64,000 nucleotides of DNA. Source: Primulina eburnea. Taxonomy: Eukaryota; Streptophyta; Magnoliopsida; Lamiales; Gesneriaceae. Every line of letters begins with the position of its first letter. Positions within the stretch are counted from its first letter, which is position 1. Of this stretch, positions 11,652 through 24,800 are shown piece after piece. The notes beneath the pieces were generated by a model. That model did not search any database, had not been told where the DNA came from, and was given only the letters and a program-made list of their open reading frames with translations. The stretch is from the NCBI RefSeq assembly GCF_022965805.1, contig NC_133116.1, positions 3,100,001-3,164,000 on the forward strand, given 5' to 3'. The position numbers were made by a program, and so were the translations under genes.

Positions 11652-13379
11652 GGCTGCAAGCTGCTGCTGCTATTATTTCTTGTATTCAATCCCTTTATCT
11701 TGTCTTATAACCCGAAATTTCTTGAATTTATTGGAGTGAAAATTGAAGTGGGATCGTGGGGGAGATGAACGTGTTGAGAGGAGTTGTTTTGTTCGGTTCG
11801 CATTCTGTGCTATTGAGGGTAGGGATCATCTGTTATCATCCTCACAGCAATGTTCAGTGGTATTGCTTCGCTTGATTGCCACGTGTCTTGTATGGGGGAG
11901 CTTTTGAGCTTGTTTTTCAGTGGCTACTGGGTGGTGTACATGGCTAGCTGTGGGTTGCGAAACATAGAACAGCAGCCGAAGTACCGGGAGTTACTAATTC
12001 AGTTATTCTTCGCGGTTATTAAACATTTGGACAATAAGTAAATAAAATAAAAGAAGCTAACGTTGCGTTTGATTTTAAGGATTTTTTTGGTAAGAACTTG
12101 GAGCTAATAATTTCAGATTATTTTTAGTTTTTTGGAAATAATGTAAAATGTTATTTGACCGTACAAAACATAAATTCCATTTTTGTATAATTGTAATGAA
12201 ATAAATATTTAAAAATAGACTGAAAATCATTTAAAAATAAGCAATGATAGGGAATTCGAGTTGGGTAATTGTATCATATTTGCACAATTTTTATGCCTCC
12301 TCTACCGTGACGCACATAACAAGTACTAGTTCCAAAGGTTGGTTCATCCGGATGTCCACCGATCTAAACCAAGGCATGAACTGAATATTTTTTTTGACTC
12401 GGCTGCATCTCTATTTATTTCATTTCTTCGGCAGAGTTGTACTTATGTTCGATGAAATTTGAGGTGAAAAGTAAAAATTGAATATTTTTATTGCGATAAA
12501 TAACTACAAAGTTCGGTTGGCAAATGTCAAACACAATAAATAATATATAAATACACCAGAAACAATATATTAAATCCGTAACAAGCCAACAAATAATCGA
12601 ATAAATTGCATAAATATTAATTTATAGTTGTATTAAAGTTGAAATATTTATCGAATCTGTATAATCCAATTGTCGGACTATATATTTTTCAATCGACAAC
12701 ATAGAGCTTGCTCTTTTTATTTATCTTGTCACATTATTGATCGAAGATAAGTCTTTATTAACTTCAACATCGACAACTTTCATTATGTTGATGCAACTAT
12801 TAACAAAATCTTATAGACAACATGAGTACAGAGAATAAATCATTCAGTTTCGTCAAACACGATAGTCTATCATTTACTTTTTTCTATTTGTTAAATAACA
12901 TCTCATAGTCATTTACTCCGAACATCACTCTTTCACTATTAATGTCACGTTCATCATGTCTCAGAATTATTGAATCTTCATATTTGACTTCTCAAACTAG
13001 TTAAAGACCCACAATTTAACTTTTCAAACTCAAGAAATACTCAAAAGTCTATTTATATTGTTTAAATTATTCAAATCGATCTTAAAGAGAAGATTGATTT
13101 AGTTTGATCAACTATAAACAAAATATTCAAATTAATTTTCTTTTTAATTAATATTGAACTAGATTTTTTTTTTTCAGTAAATTACCGAGTCAACGTATAT
13201 ATAAAAATTTGGGTTCTTCCAGGACAGGCCATGAGACTCGAGAGTTGAGTCACATATCCCGTTTTTCAAAAAATTTACGAGTTGGGATAAATTTTATATC
13301 TCGTTCAAAATCAACTTGTCTCTTAGCAGACAAATTTTTAGAGGCTACGTTTTTATCATATAAATATATATAATCAGAG

Positions 13380-13930
13380 TTGGTTCAGACCAACATTGAC
13401 CTCATATGTCAAGAAAACAAATTTGATAGGAGTGAAAATAAAGATGTAATCGAGTCGAATCAAATTCATGAATGTTTGAGTTTGAGTCGATTTTTATCGA
13501 GCGAAGCTCGAGCTTTATTTGATGAAAATATTCATGATTCACGAGCTTATTCAAGCTTTTACCGAGTTTGATAAATATATATTATAAATTTAAATATTCA
13601 TTAAATTTATTAAAAATTAAATTATATATTTAGAGAAAATATAATACTCTTATTAAATTTTGTAATTTTATTCTAATAAATTTAATAAAATTTTCTATAA
13701 TTTTCATAAGTAACGTAAAAAATTTATAAATCAAGTATTAAGACTATTTGTTTAATTTAAGAGAGACTTATAAACTTACTACTAAATATGTTCACAAGTT
13801 AACGAGTTGAATATTTTAAATTTTGAGTTTGGCCAGTTTATCTTAACGTGTCTCATAAACGAGCTTTTATCGAATCGATGTTCGAATAACTCACGAGCGG
13901 ATTGGTTTATTTACGTAAATATCCAAGATG
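13380..13930. repeat. CTCGAG/GAGCTCG-rich dispersed repeat, fragment
   Basis: It contains repeated short words such as CGAGCTT, GAAGCTCGAGC, CACGAGC and GAGTTTGA, the same vocabulary as the elements at 40796-41376 and 50380-50757. Edges are not defined and no inverted termini were found. Confidence 0.4.
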
Positions 13931-16242
13931 ATATAAAATTTTGTAAATAATTAAGAAATTGAAAAATGATTTAAATATATAATTATTCTAACTAATTAGA
14001 ATAGAATTCGGCCCGCGTTGAATGTTCGGTCGCTCGTAATGAATAGTTGAGGTTACACAAAATCAAAGCCATTCGAAAGAAGGATTGGCTTCATGAGACC
14101 AACTGATTACCCAAAACAAGTAAAAAAATAGAAATGAAATAATAAATAAAGAAATGAATCTGATTCAATAAAGACTAGTAATCGTGGAATACATGTGGCT
14201 AATATATTAAATATTCATGATATTACGACATAATGACGTCACAGCATAAAGAAGAGAGTTTATTTTTCACGGTGGCTAGTTTGGAGAAGAAATAATATTA
14301 TTTTTCACGTGAGCAGTTTTCCTTATGACGGTGAATATAATATTATTTGTTAAGAAAAAATATAATATAAAAAATGAAATAGGGTAAAATAGGAAAGAAA
14401 GTTGGTGTCCTCATATAGCGGTTATTATTAGGGGCTCAACTATTTTCGATTTAGAAAAGTTGTTCGATTTAAAAGGGAAGTTTTATTTTGATTTTTTTTC
14501 TATTTAAAATATGGAGTGACTTGAAAAGGTTTTAAGTATGGTAAGAAGGGTAATTATGGAATTAAATATTTTGGTGTACTCAAAGGTAGTTATTTTAAGG
14601 CCTTCACACTTAATATAATAGTATAGATATGAAGCAACTGATTCCTATACACAATTTATTTGGGATGTACATGAGATAATAAATTAATCTGAGTCAATTT
14701 ATCAGAAATTGTATTTAAATGAATGAATTCGAATTTAGAAATTTAAAATCTATTCGTTTGTTTCATTGTCAAATATTTATTTTCAAGTACTCATTTTATT
14801 GGATTTCAAATTTAACCATAATATGAAGTAATTTTAAATTCTTCCTTCAAATTCAAATCATCTGATTAATACAAACACTACCTAAGTTTCATGAGTTGTT
14901 TCGAACATTACTTGATTAATATTCTAAACTATCATCGAAATCGACTCAAGTTCGAAGTTATCCATATGCATTTCGAGTTCAGATCGTGAGTCTTTAGCAA
15001 TCTTAACATATAAATCGACAATCCATAACTAATAGAATTTAGTTTCGATCAAATGGACATACACGAAGATACATTGATCCCTCTTCGTACCTAATACCAT
15101 ATTTACAAAAGGTGGTACCATGTACACTTTTAAATTTGTTGAAAAGTTTGCACTGTTTTTTAGGCAAATAATCCCAGTCATAATCTTTCTTTTGACTTTT
15201 GTTGTGATTAAAATCAATTGCAAATTTCTATAATGATATTTCATAGTGTCATGCAAATTGTTAAAAGGGTATAACAAAAGTTTGAAGAAAAGTATGAAAT
15301 TAGGCCAAGAAACACAACACTTGTGGAAGAAAGCCAAATTCATGGTCATAGTAAATAAGAATTAATGAATTGATATACCATTATTCCGATCCAACTCAGA
15401 TCCGAGTTAAGCCAACCCGATCGATCTCGTAGTTCATTAACCAAAGTGATGGGTCCATGTTGAACACAATCAGGATCAAAGTACAAGGCCCAACTCATTT
15501 ATCTTTATGTTCGGGAAAAATTTTACAAGGTAAAGTCTAAATATTCGATCATATATTTGCTTATACAACATTATATACTCCACTTAAATTTGCTTTCTGG
15601 ACTGAATTATGCATCAGATGAGATACATCGAACTACGAATGAACCACACTCACCAAAAACAAGAGCAATTAATTCAAAAAATGTCTCAAAATTTAATTGC
15701 CTACAAAGGGATTATTATTATTATTATTTTTTTAAAAAAAAAAGAAAAGAAAAAGCCAAGAATGTTGATTTGACAAGCAATCCCTGGCATTTTTTTTCCC
15801 TTATTATTTATTATCATTTCCAGTCATCAATAAACCAACGAAATCCCCCGAAAAAGCTCAGTGCTCTTTCCATACACAAAATTGTTTGTTTTCGTATTTT
15901 TTTTTTGACTGGTTGTTTGTTTTCGTATTATGTCCAAATAAACTGACAAAAAAAAAACAAAAAAAATAAATAAAATTGGTAAGTAATTTTTTTTATAATA
16001 AAAAGGTCAAATAATGTATATTAATTGTGATAAAAACTTTTTATCCAAACTTGTTTTGACATTTCAATGTAGGATACGATAATAGTTCATAAAATTTGGA
16101 ACTTACATATGTTACCATTTTCTTGCAACTATTTTCAGAATTTGTTCGACAGTTGACCTAAATCCCTTCCTCGTATATATATATATATATATAGTTGGTG
16201 TCCTCTCTAGGTAGTTACTATCAATGCCTCACACTTAATAGA

Positions 16243-16271
16243 TAGTATATATATATATATATATATATATA

Positions 16272-16310
<39 letters not shown>
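16243..16310. repeat. (TA)n microsatellite
   Basis: About 34 TA units with one C interruption, some 0.4 kb upstream of the XBAT33-like start codon. A shorter TA run lies at 16173-16192. Confidence 0.95.
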
Positions 16311-16311
<1 letters not shown>

Positions 16312-16580
16312 ACTATTTATTAAGTTTAAGCATATTAGAATAACTGTTTTTGGTGTCTTTGGTCTGTTTTTTGGTTTCCTTATTTTACCCCTATTTGATA
16401 TCAAAATTACATTTTTGTTTTTTTTTTAAATTTCAAAAAACATTTTTGTTTTTATTTTTTTTATTATAATTATTCAAATAGCACTTTAGTACTTCGATAA
16501 TTTGTCAAATTTCATTTTAGTCCATAAATAATTATAAAAAAAAATTGTACACACACGTACCGCGTGTGCAGAGTAGCTAA

Positions 16581-16590
16581 TATATATAAA
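16581..16590 (+). promoter_or_regulatory. Probable TATA box of the XBAT33-like gene
   Basis: TATATATAAA lies 105-114 bases upstream of the ATG at 16695, followed by an A-rich leader. Position and sequence fit a plant core promoter, but there is no transcript evidence. Confidence 0.5.
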
Positions 16591-16694
16591 CTCTTAGAGC
16601 TGCTTAAAAAATCAGTAAATCCACGTACACATAATCTATACAAAGATTTATAGAAAGAGGAAAGGCCTAAAAAATTGAGGGAGAAAACCAAGAA

Positions 16695-19600
16695 ATGGGG
16701 AATTCCTTTGGGTGTTCTGCTTCAGGGGAGAGATTGGTATCAGCTGCAAGAGATGGAGATTTTGTTGAGGCGAAGATGCTGTTGGATTGCAATCCGTGCC
16801 TCGCGAAGTACTCGACCTTCGGTGGATTAAATTCTCCTCTACATTTTGCTGCTGCAAAAGGTCATATCGAGGTTCGAACCTATTTTTTAAGTCATTGGTT
16901 ATTTCTTGAAAAAGGTCTAATTTTTCTTTTTCTCTGTCTTTTGGGGTTGATTTTCTTGTTTGAGTTTCTATTCAAATCTGTTGCTTTTGGTGGTTGTGTT
17001 GATTTTTGAAATTTTGGATTTTTAGATTGTGGCATTGTTACTGGAGAACGGAGCTGATGTGAATACGAGAAATTACTGTGGACAGGTGTAATATATTGTC
17101 TTCAGTTTTCTTTTTAATTTAATTTCTTTCTTGGGGATAATGTCAAATTATGCTTTGGGATAAAACTCGGGGTTTTCCCCATTTTCTAACATCAGATGGA
17201 TGGATTGGTTTTTCTTGTGCAAAAGAAAAATCTTATTGTTTAGATCAACTTAGTTGTGACTTGTGATCAAGGTTTTTGAATTGATAATGAGATATTATTG
17301 ATGGGTTTTTGCTTGTATGAACAGATCTGTACAGGGTTTAATCGATCTTTATTCTTTATCTTAAGTATTATGTTATTGTTGATGCAGACAGCATTGATGC
17401 AAGCTTGTCGATACGGTCATTGGGAAGTTGTTCAAACTCTTATTCTCTTTCGATGCAACGTGAGTATTGAATTAAATATAATGTGCTTGCTTTTCTTCAA
17501 TTTCTTTGTAATATCCAGTAGCTTACATTGAAAAAGAGAGGTGAATTTAATCAGTGTGTAATCGTTATGTTTGTTGGTCTATCAATTGGTTACGAGCTCC
17601 TTGATTGTCTGCGCTGTTAAAATTTGGAACTTTGTGTATCATTGATGGATTATCTTTTGAAGCTCGCAACTACTGTAAAATTCAGGTTACTAGAGCAGAT
17701 TATCTTAGCGGGAGGACTGCGCTCCATTTTGCAGCTGTCAACGGTCATTTGCGATGCATAAGATTAGTGGTTGCAGATTTTGTTCCCAGTGTTCCATTCG
17801 AGGCTCTAAATTTTCAAACCAATGGAGATGGAAGTGGTTGTGCTACTGATAAAACCAAGTGCGACCATAGTTTTTTTATTTTTCTGAAGTCTTTTTGGCC
17901 TTCTTTCTTGCTGTGTAAAAGTGTCAAATAATAACTAGTGCAAATGATTAGTAAAATTTCGAGATCTGGTCACCTTTATGTATTTTCTTATTTGTATCTT
18001 CCTCATTCTGTGACAGCGCTCTCTCCAAATTTGTAAATAAGGCTGCTGATGGTGGTATTACGGCTCTTCACATGGCTGCGTTGAATGGATATTTTGACTG
18101 TGTGCAACTCCTACTCGGCCTTCATGCAAATGTTTCAGCTGTAACATTCCATTATGGCACATCTATGGATTTGATAGGTATTCTATTTTCTTGAGCGTTG
18201 ATTATTTATCCTGGATAACCCTCCTTTTGTTTTTATTACTGTTTCGTGATTTCTTTGAGTCGTAAATTTATAGGGGCTGGTAGCACTCCTTTGCACTATG
18301 CTGCGTGCGGAGGAAACTTGAAATGCTGCCAGGTGATCATTATTTTTATGTCATTGAATTTGAAGTTTCAAGAAATAAACATTTGGAACTATCTGCCTAT
18401 TTTTTGCTGGTATTGCAAATGTGGTGTATTGATAATTTTGTCCATTTTGATTTCCACAGATCCTTCTTGCAAGAGGCGCCAGTCGATTGGCATTAAACTG
18501 CAATGGGTACTGAAATTTGCATACATTTTCTCAATATTCGCTTTAGTACTTGTTTATGTGCAACACCGGGTGATAATATAGCCTGTTTCAGATGGCTTCC
18601 TCTTGATGTCGCAAGGACGTGGGGACGGCATTGGCTCGAGCCACTGCTGACACCTAACTCTGATTTGCCAATCCCAGTGTTTCCACCTTCTAATTATTTA
18701 TCATTGCCACTCATGAGCGTGTTAAATATAGCAAGGTAAGAATGAAGATGGAAGAAACTTTTTGTTAGCTGATCATCTGTGGTTTTTGTGTTGATGACGT
18801 ACTTATTCGAAAGATGGCCAACCAAGTATCACATGGTGGAGCAATTGATTTCCTAAAATATTTTAAACTCGAACACCAGTTGCTTGTGGTGCTTTTTTTT
18901 TTTTAAAAAAGCAAGTGTTCTCTCTCGAGAATCAAAGAATTTTGAATAAATACAGTTTTTTCTTGTAACACTTAATAGTTTTCTGTACGGCACTCCATCG
19001 CAGAATATCAAATTTTCTTTTCATCTCAACCAATTTTGATAATTAACACTGAAATTCTTTTTATTTCTTCAGAGATTGTGGGTTGCAGACCTCAACAACT
19101 GCATCAGATGATGCTGATATTTGTGCCGTGTGCATTGAGCGAGCATGCAGTGTAGCTGCTGAAGGTCTGGTACTTTTTTCATCATCGATACAATGTTTGA
19201 CTGAATAATAATGTATCCATGGTTATTTCCATACTTTTATGTGGGCATCAAATTCATTCCTTCTAGTTTATTCTAGCAATGCTTTGAACTTGGACTAGTG
19301 CTCTCAGTTCAATGGTTTTTCCTCTCAAATAACAAGTTTCTAGGTTTCATTTGCATTTTTTCTCTGTGCCCCATTGACACAGTATTGAATATCCACCCCA
19401 AATACCAGCATCGTTCATAGATTGAGATGTACCAGCGACCATATCTGCATTTACTTGCTCCAAATTCGAATCCTTGCCCTTAATATTCCATTCAAGACTT
19501 GATAGATGCTAATCTGCGCAATTATGAACATATATATTTGCATTGACGTCATTTTGACTCCTGTTTTTCTGACATAGCAGTAACTTTTAGTATTCCATCT

Positions 19601-20466
19601 TCTTTTACAAGGTTCTGGAACATCATAGTGATCTGTAAACAGCAAAATACGATGTCAGAATTCTCTGATAATATGAAATAGAATAGTCGGGCGTAAAGAT
19701 AGAGGACCACACATCTGAGTCAAATAACCTGCTGCGCTCCCATTCTAACTTGAGTTTTTCTGGCTTAAAAGTAGTAATTTGTAGTCGTCGGTGCTCGCAA
19801 AGTTCAATAGTTGGAATTTGGCTCGGTCCATATACATGTGACAAGAAAATATTTTGGTGTCTAATTATGTACAATGAAATGATTCTTTGCGCCAATTTTC
19901 ATGAATATCTGTCCTAACTTTCAGGGTGTGCGCATGAACTCTGTGTAAGATGTGCTCTCTACCTTTGCTCGACCAGTAACATCCCGTTGGAATCATCAGT
20001 ACCCCCAGGCTCCATCCCCTGTCCTCTTTGTCGACACGGCATCATCTCTTTTGTCAAACTCCCCCGTTCTTCGTCAAAGGAGATCAAATTACCATTGTCA
20101 CTTAGCTTATGCACACCATGCATGCTTCATCCGCGAGAGCCAGATGCATCCGAATCCTTTGGTTCACCCGATACGCGAAAGAATCGTGTGTCTTCTATTA
20201 CCTCAGATATGTTTTGTCCCGTCACTTGCAGCCCATTTCCTTCTGTCACCATGCCTTTATGCACGTGCAATGAGGGACCTTGTCCGAATTTTGATTCTGG
20301 CGAAAGAGACCCTCAAGAAGAGTCGCCCCATCGTTCACAATCCACATCAACTGAACAGGACAAAATGGACGCAATGAGACTCGAGAAAACGACATGTTCA
20401 AGTATGTTTTGGGGAAGAAGAAGCTGCAGCAGAGAGCATCAGTGTAATGCCGAAATAAATGCATGA
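16695..20466 (+). CDS. XBAT33-like ankyrin-repeat RING E3 ubiquitin ligase
   Basis: Ten exons splice in phase to 508 residues: 16695-16871, 17026-17085, 17388-17459, 17686-17858, 18017-18177, 18274-18332, 18460-18506, 18592-18735, 19073-19164 and 19925-20466. The N-terminus [20 protein letters not shown] is the signature of the XB3/XBAT32/XBAT33 group; Gly2 is a potential N-myristoylation site. Ankyrin repeats fill residues of about 10-260 ([56 protein letters not shown]). The C3HC4 RING begins at Cys315 (CAVC), with CAHELCVRC and CPLCRHG following; the linker between its two halves is interrupted by a 760-bp intron. The C-terminus ends in a conserved Cys-rich tail ([19 protein letters not shown]). 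Relatives ubiquitinate partners in hormone and defence signalling (XBAT32 targets ethylene biosynthesis enzymes). XBAT33 is the best match from memory. Confidence 0.92.
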
Positions 20467-21550
20467 TTTGTTTGTTTCAAAAAATATATTTGCATTAGTT
20501 TGAAGTTTTGGGTGTCAAGATCAATGGTTGGTTTGCATCCATTCTTTTCCTTGTTCGAGAATCCTTCTCGTATTTGTCTGGAAAATACCACAAGTCCGCT
20601 CCCGTTTCTGTGTTTGCTTTGGTTGACCGAAGGAGCTCGTAAAGATGGTACACCGAGACTGATCGATTATAGTAGTATGCCACCATATTTGTGGCATTAT
20701 TAGTTGTTTAAGAATGTTTGGTTTCACAAGTGAAGAAGTATATACAAGTTTCTTGTTTTCCTGGTTGTGTGCTAAGATTTTAGTGAGCTGCAAGTATCTC
20801 CTGATGTCTACATATCAAAGTGGGAGCTATCATGTTGGTAAATAAGATTCTTTTTAGGTTAGTTCAGGTTTTCTTTTTTGTGTCTTTGTAAACTGAAAAT
20901 CCTGGTAAGTTATTTGTGCGAAAATCATTATCTAAGTCGGAGGTTGCGAGTTTGATCATAAAAGACCAGAATGTTAGGTCCTTGTGAGCAGTAACATTAC
21001 CCGTTGCTTCAAATGCAAAAGATTTGAAATACTTTACTTTTTGTTCCAGTACAATTTCTTTTCAACTAAAGCCTCTCGTTTGGTTGGCCTGTTAACTCGA
21101 GAAGCTGTGAAAAATTAGTTTCTTAGAAATTTTGTTTGCGATGTAAATTAAGGTGAAATTTTGACAAGAAAAGTTATGGAATATGAGTGGGAGTAAATGT
21201 GAAAATCCATGTAAAAGCGGCATATGTTACTCTTGTAAGTTTAGCTAATCAATGTTTCCACAAAGTAGAAGCAACACTCAATTAAAGTTGAACATCCAGC
21301 AATCTCACTGATCATTATTCTCATACATTGGGACCACAATGTTATCTCATCCCAATTTCTAGTAAAAAATACAATCTGATTCTAACACACTTCCATGCAT
21401 TTCATTTCTTATTATTAAAATAAACAAAAAACCTTAAAAGAAAAAAAAAGTTTGTCCGAACCCCCACCAACCAATATTGTAGCAATCCCAAAAACCACCA
21501 GAATCTTATTAATTAATACCAGTTACTCTTGTAATTTTTGAATTAATTAA
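20467..21550. other. Convergent 3' intergenic region
   Basis: The XBAT33-like and TFL1-like genes converge here with about 1.1 kb between stop codons. The first ~400 bases probably contain the XBAT33-like 3' UTR. Small open frames on both strands at 20495-20793 lack any recognisable domain. Confidence 0.5.
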
Positions 21551-22222
21551 TCATCTTTTTCTGCAGGCAGTCTCTCTTTGTGCATTGAAGTAGAGTGCAG
21601 CAACCGGCAAATCTAGGCCATTTTCTTGCGCAAATCTCCTTGTGTTGAAATGATCCCTTGAAGAAGGTAGGTACTTAACGCTGTGCCTCCCTTTCTGCTT
21701 GAAAACAACAAATGCGTATCGATGGATGCCTATCGTCGGCTTCGGCTTCTCGTAGCATACAACTTCTCTCCCTGTTTAATCGTGTGATTTCACATCTGTG
21801 TTCTAAATTTGACTTTAGTTTGTAATTATAAAATAAGAAATTCGTTAAACTTACCAAAAGAAGCATCAGTGGTGCCAGGAATATCGGTGACTATCCTGGA
21901 AATGTTAAATTCTATCAGTTAATATATATCATGTGATGAATCTATGTGTAATGCATAGTTATATTATCTGAAAAATTATTATTATTTATTAGTGTCTTCA
22001 TGACAAACCAGTGGACATGTTCTCTCAAGTACGGCTCGCTTGGACTCGGAGCATCCGGATCAGTCATAACCTTCGAAACCACACAAATATAATTTGTTAT
22101 GAATATAAGTTTAGTAAACAAGACTCTTTCAGAATTCAGAAGATATAATGTCATATATATCCCAGTTACAATATCACTGTATATATAAAGTAATAAATTA
22201 TAAAAAGTACACACAGCACGTA

Positions 22223-22267
<45 letters not shown>

Positions 22268-22482
22268 TATATACGACTTACAAGAGTATACGCATCCCTC
22301 ATGTCTTCGCCACCTATCTCGACCCTGGGATTGGCAGCCACAAGAGCGGGCATGAGTTCGTGTCCATTGGAGACATGTTTGTTCCCATTATATATCACAT
22401 TTAACTGTACACTGGGATAGAAACAATCCACCACTTCTCCTATAATTCTTCCTACACAAAGGGTTTCCGCAAGCCTCGACAT
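21551..22482 (-). CDS. TFL1/CEN/BFT-clade PEBP protein (probable floral repressor)
   Basis: Four exons, 22482-22282, 22070-22009, 21895-21855 and 21771-21551, give 174 residues with the exon pattern standard for plant FT/TFL1 genes (41-nt third exon). FT/TFL1 proteins bind FD-type bZIP factors through 14-3-3 proteins to switch flowering and meristem identity. Diagnostic residues favour the repressor side: His85 in REHVHW (TFL1 His88; FT has Tyr) and Asp141 in SSRDHFNTR (TFL1 Asp144; FT has Gln). The anion-pocket motifs [10 protein letters not shown] and GIHRY are present. The end [11 protein letters not shown] also resembles TFL1. The DAPSPSEP stretch and [11 protein letters not shown] recall BFT, so assignment within TFL1, CEN and BFT is open. 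No lesion was seen. Confidence 0.92.
22220..22272. repeat. Compound (TG)n(TA)n microsatellite in intron 1 of the TFL1-like gene
   Basis: About 8 TG units run into about 20 TA units with a few interruptions. The array ends about eight bases from the intron's GT donor at 22280-22281. Confidence 0.9.
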
Positions 22483-22565
22483 GATGACAAGTAGAAAAGT
22501 GGAAACTCTGAGAGTGAAATGTGTTTTTGTCTGGTTTTGTTTTGTGGCATTGTTCGAAAGAGTTG

Positions 22566-22574
22566 CTTTTATAG
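22566..22574 (-). promoter_or_regulatory. Probable TATA box of the TFL1-like gene
   Basis: On the minus strand the sequence reads CTATAAAAG, about 85 bases upstream of the ATG at 22482, a typical plant spacing once a short leader is allowed. Confidence 0.55.
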
Positions 22575-22951
22575 TGCCAAAAAAAAAGACGTGTAGGGTT
22601 TGGATTACGAGTTTAAAGATTCTTGAGAATTTCTTCTTTCATGCATGAAATGAAAAAAGTTGTCCGCGGTATCCAGAAAGAAACATGTTTGGAAGAATTT
22701 TGCTGAGTTAGAGCCTCTTATTTGGAGTAGGGCATCCTACGTTCTTTATTTGAGAAAAACAAAAACAAAAAAATCATAAATCATGCAATTTCCGCGTATA
22801 ATTTATAGATTTTTTTTTTCATGCAGTAATAAAATATTTATTTATGGAGGTTTTCCGATATTTTCAAATACAATGCTTAATTAGTTATAAATGAAATTTT
22901 CATTTTTAACAATTAAGACATTAACAATAAAAAAAAACTTTATTAAATTTT

Positions 22952-22996
22952 GGCAAAAATTTATGTGAGACGGTCATGTATATCGTATTTTATATA
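22952..22996 (+). repeat. GTGAGAC-family MITE, 5' fragment
   Basis: GGCAAAAATTTATGTGAGAC is followed by GGTCATGTATATCGTATTTT and then similarity stops. An adjacent 27-bp direct repeat containing AAGTCTCCAAAAATTATTGA follows at about 22998-23050. Confidence 0.65.
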
Positions 22997-23410
22997 CAAG
23001 TCTCCAAAAATTATTGATTGATATATACAAGTCTCCAAAAATTATTGATGCCTTCCTTTTGCAACAGAATTGCTTGCACGCATGGCTTAAGATTTCTACT
23101 ATTAAAAAAAATTATATTTTTTTTCTTTTTGAAAAATCAAATTGTCTTCTGCTCATTGGCTAGTTGGGACTGGGAATCAGAATATATATAGGCTCTACAA
23201 CATTTTTATATAATATCATTGGGCAAATGGGAATAGTTCTGCTTTTCATTGTGCTTCGATCTCCCGAGTACAAATTACATTGAATATGTTATTTTCAAAG
23301 GATTATATATTTATCCAACAATGGTATGACAATATATTTTTGGAAATCTTTGACCAATTAATTAATAAATTATAATATATATAATATAAATAAAACTCTA
23401 TAAATATAGA

Positions 23411-23594
23411 TAAAAACTTGTGTGAGACGGTTTCACGGATCGTATTTGTGAGACGGATCTCTTATTTGAGTTATCCATGAAAAAGTATTACTTTTTATGC
23501 TAAGAGTATTAGTTTTTTATTGTGAATATGGGTAGGGTTGACCCGTCTCACAGATTATATGATCCGTGAAACGGTCTCACATGAGACCTCCTCA
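23411..23594 (+). mobile_element. GTGAGAC-family MITE, full-length copy
   Basis: Both termini are present: TTGTGTGAGACGGTTTCACG at the left and GAAACGGTCTCACATGAGAC at the right, with the conserved GGGTAGGGTTGACCCGTCTC near the 3' side. It is very similar to the copy at 42814-42996. Confidence 0.88.
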
Positions 23595-24169
23595 TAAATA
23601 TATAATGCTCGCAACATCTTTTTATGTATGTATATATGTATATATACACATGATAATATTAATTAACCGATTTAATTTATTAAGAATTGTTATTGCATTC
23701 TTGGACTACGCATAAAGAATAAGTTATCTCGATCAAAGGTAGTCGTGTCCCTTGTCTGATGCATAACTTCATCTCTCTCAGTAATTATGAATCTCTCTTT
23801 AATCACTTACTCACAAAATCTTCTCATTATTTTTGGGATCAAAATACACAACATAGCTATTTTTTCGACATAAGTTACCGTAATACTCGAGTCAAACATC
23901 ATTCGAATATTAGAAAGCTAGATAAGAAAACTTAGGCAACTTCTCACATTTTTTCTTTTCTTGAACTGATTTCCTGCTGGTTAAATTGTATTAAGTAACC
24001 TCATTTGCTTCTCGCTCGATTTTAGAATATTATTTTATTTCTCGATAGATTTTATATTGAATCAGGCCTTAACATGATTTTGTTATTCTTATAGAGATAA
24101 AAATTATCTCATTCTGTACTAATATTTATTTGTGCTACATTTGAAGTAATTCTCGTTGATGATATCCGA

Positions 24170-24800
24170 GTGAATCGGGTATAGGATATGTGGGCAATCA
24201 ACCGGATGATGAAGATAATTTTGTGTTTAGGAAAAATGAGTAAGGATACTGATTTCAGATAAAACCTGCAAACAAGAAAAAGAACTCGTGAATGGGCACC
24301 GATGAGATGTCCGATGTGGCCACTCCGATGCTTAAGTCAGCAGGTTGAAGACGAAGAACACAAGCAATATATGTTAGAATATATGTGAGAGTTTGAGAAT
24401 TCAAAATTTCAGGATCAGTAAATGAGAAGTATACATGCTATTTATAGGATGAAATCTCATCATTTCCTTGTTTTCAGTGTCCACCTGCTAAGTATGGCAA
24501 GTCGGCTGCCCATACTTTCTGATGACTTATCTAACACGTCAAATCTATGTAGCTCTGACAGATAAGATACCTCGTGCTTATATACTCGAGTGTGACACTG
24601 TTTTCAAGGTGGCTCGGGTAGAATAGTTTATCGGGGACTTTACATGAGGGCCCGGGCTCTTGATTTCCAAGGAATAAAATATCCCGAGCGTTCACATACC
24701 CAACTACTGAAAAAAAAATATTTTACATATTGACTTTGATTTGAATTATCTATATGATATTATGGGTCATCGATGACCCGGACATGAGGTATGACTCGTC
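24170..24800. repeat. Probable LTR-retrotransposon fragment
   Basis: The stretch is more GC-balanced than its surroundings and contains AGATGTCCGATGTGGCCACT and CCGATGCTTAAGTCAG, words I associate with plant LTR elements. A TATTTATAGG lies at about 24440. No coding domain and no defined ends were found, so this is an impression. Confidence 0.35.

Larger units (their letters stand above)
11652..16694. other. Intergenic AT-rich DNA between divergent rhomboid and XBAT33-like genes
   Basis: The two genes are divergent, so both promoters lie here. Open frames at 11850-12041 and 15557-15946 look accidental (no homology; the second runs through poly-A/T). Contents are a GAGCTCG-rich repeat (13380-13930), two long (TA)n microsatellites (16173-16192 and 16243-16310) and a TATA box (16581-16590). 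I see nothing else I can name. Confidence 0.55.

Noticed and set aside
15557..15946. 129-codon open frame upstream of the XBAT33-like gene
   Set aside because: It passes through poly-A/T tracts, has low-complexity Tyr/Phe/Lys runs and no family similarity.
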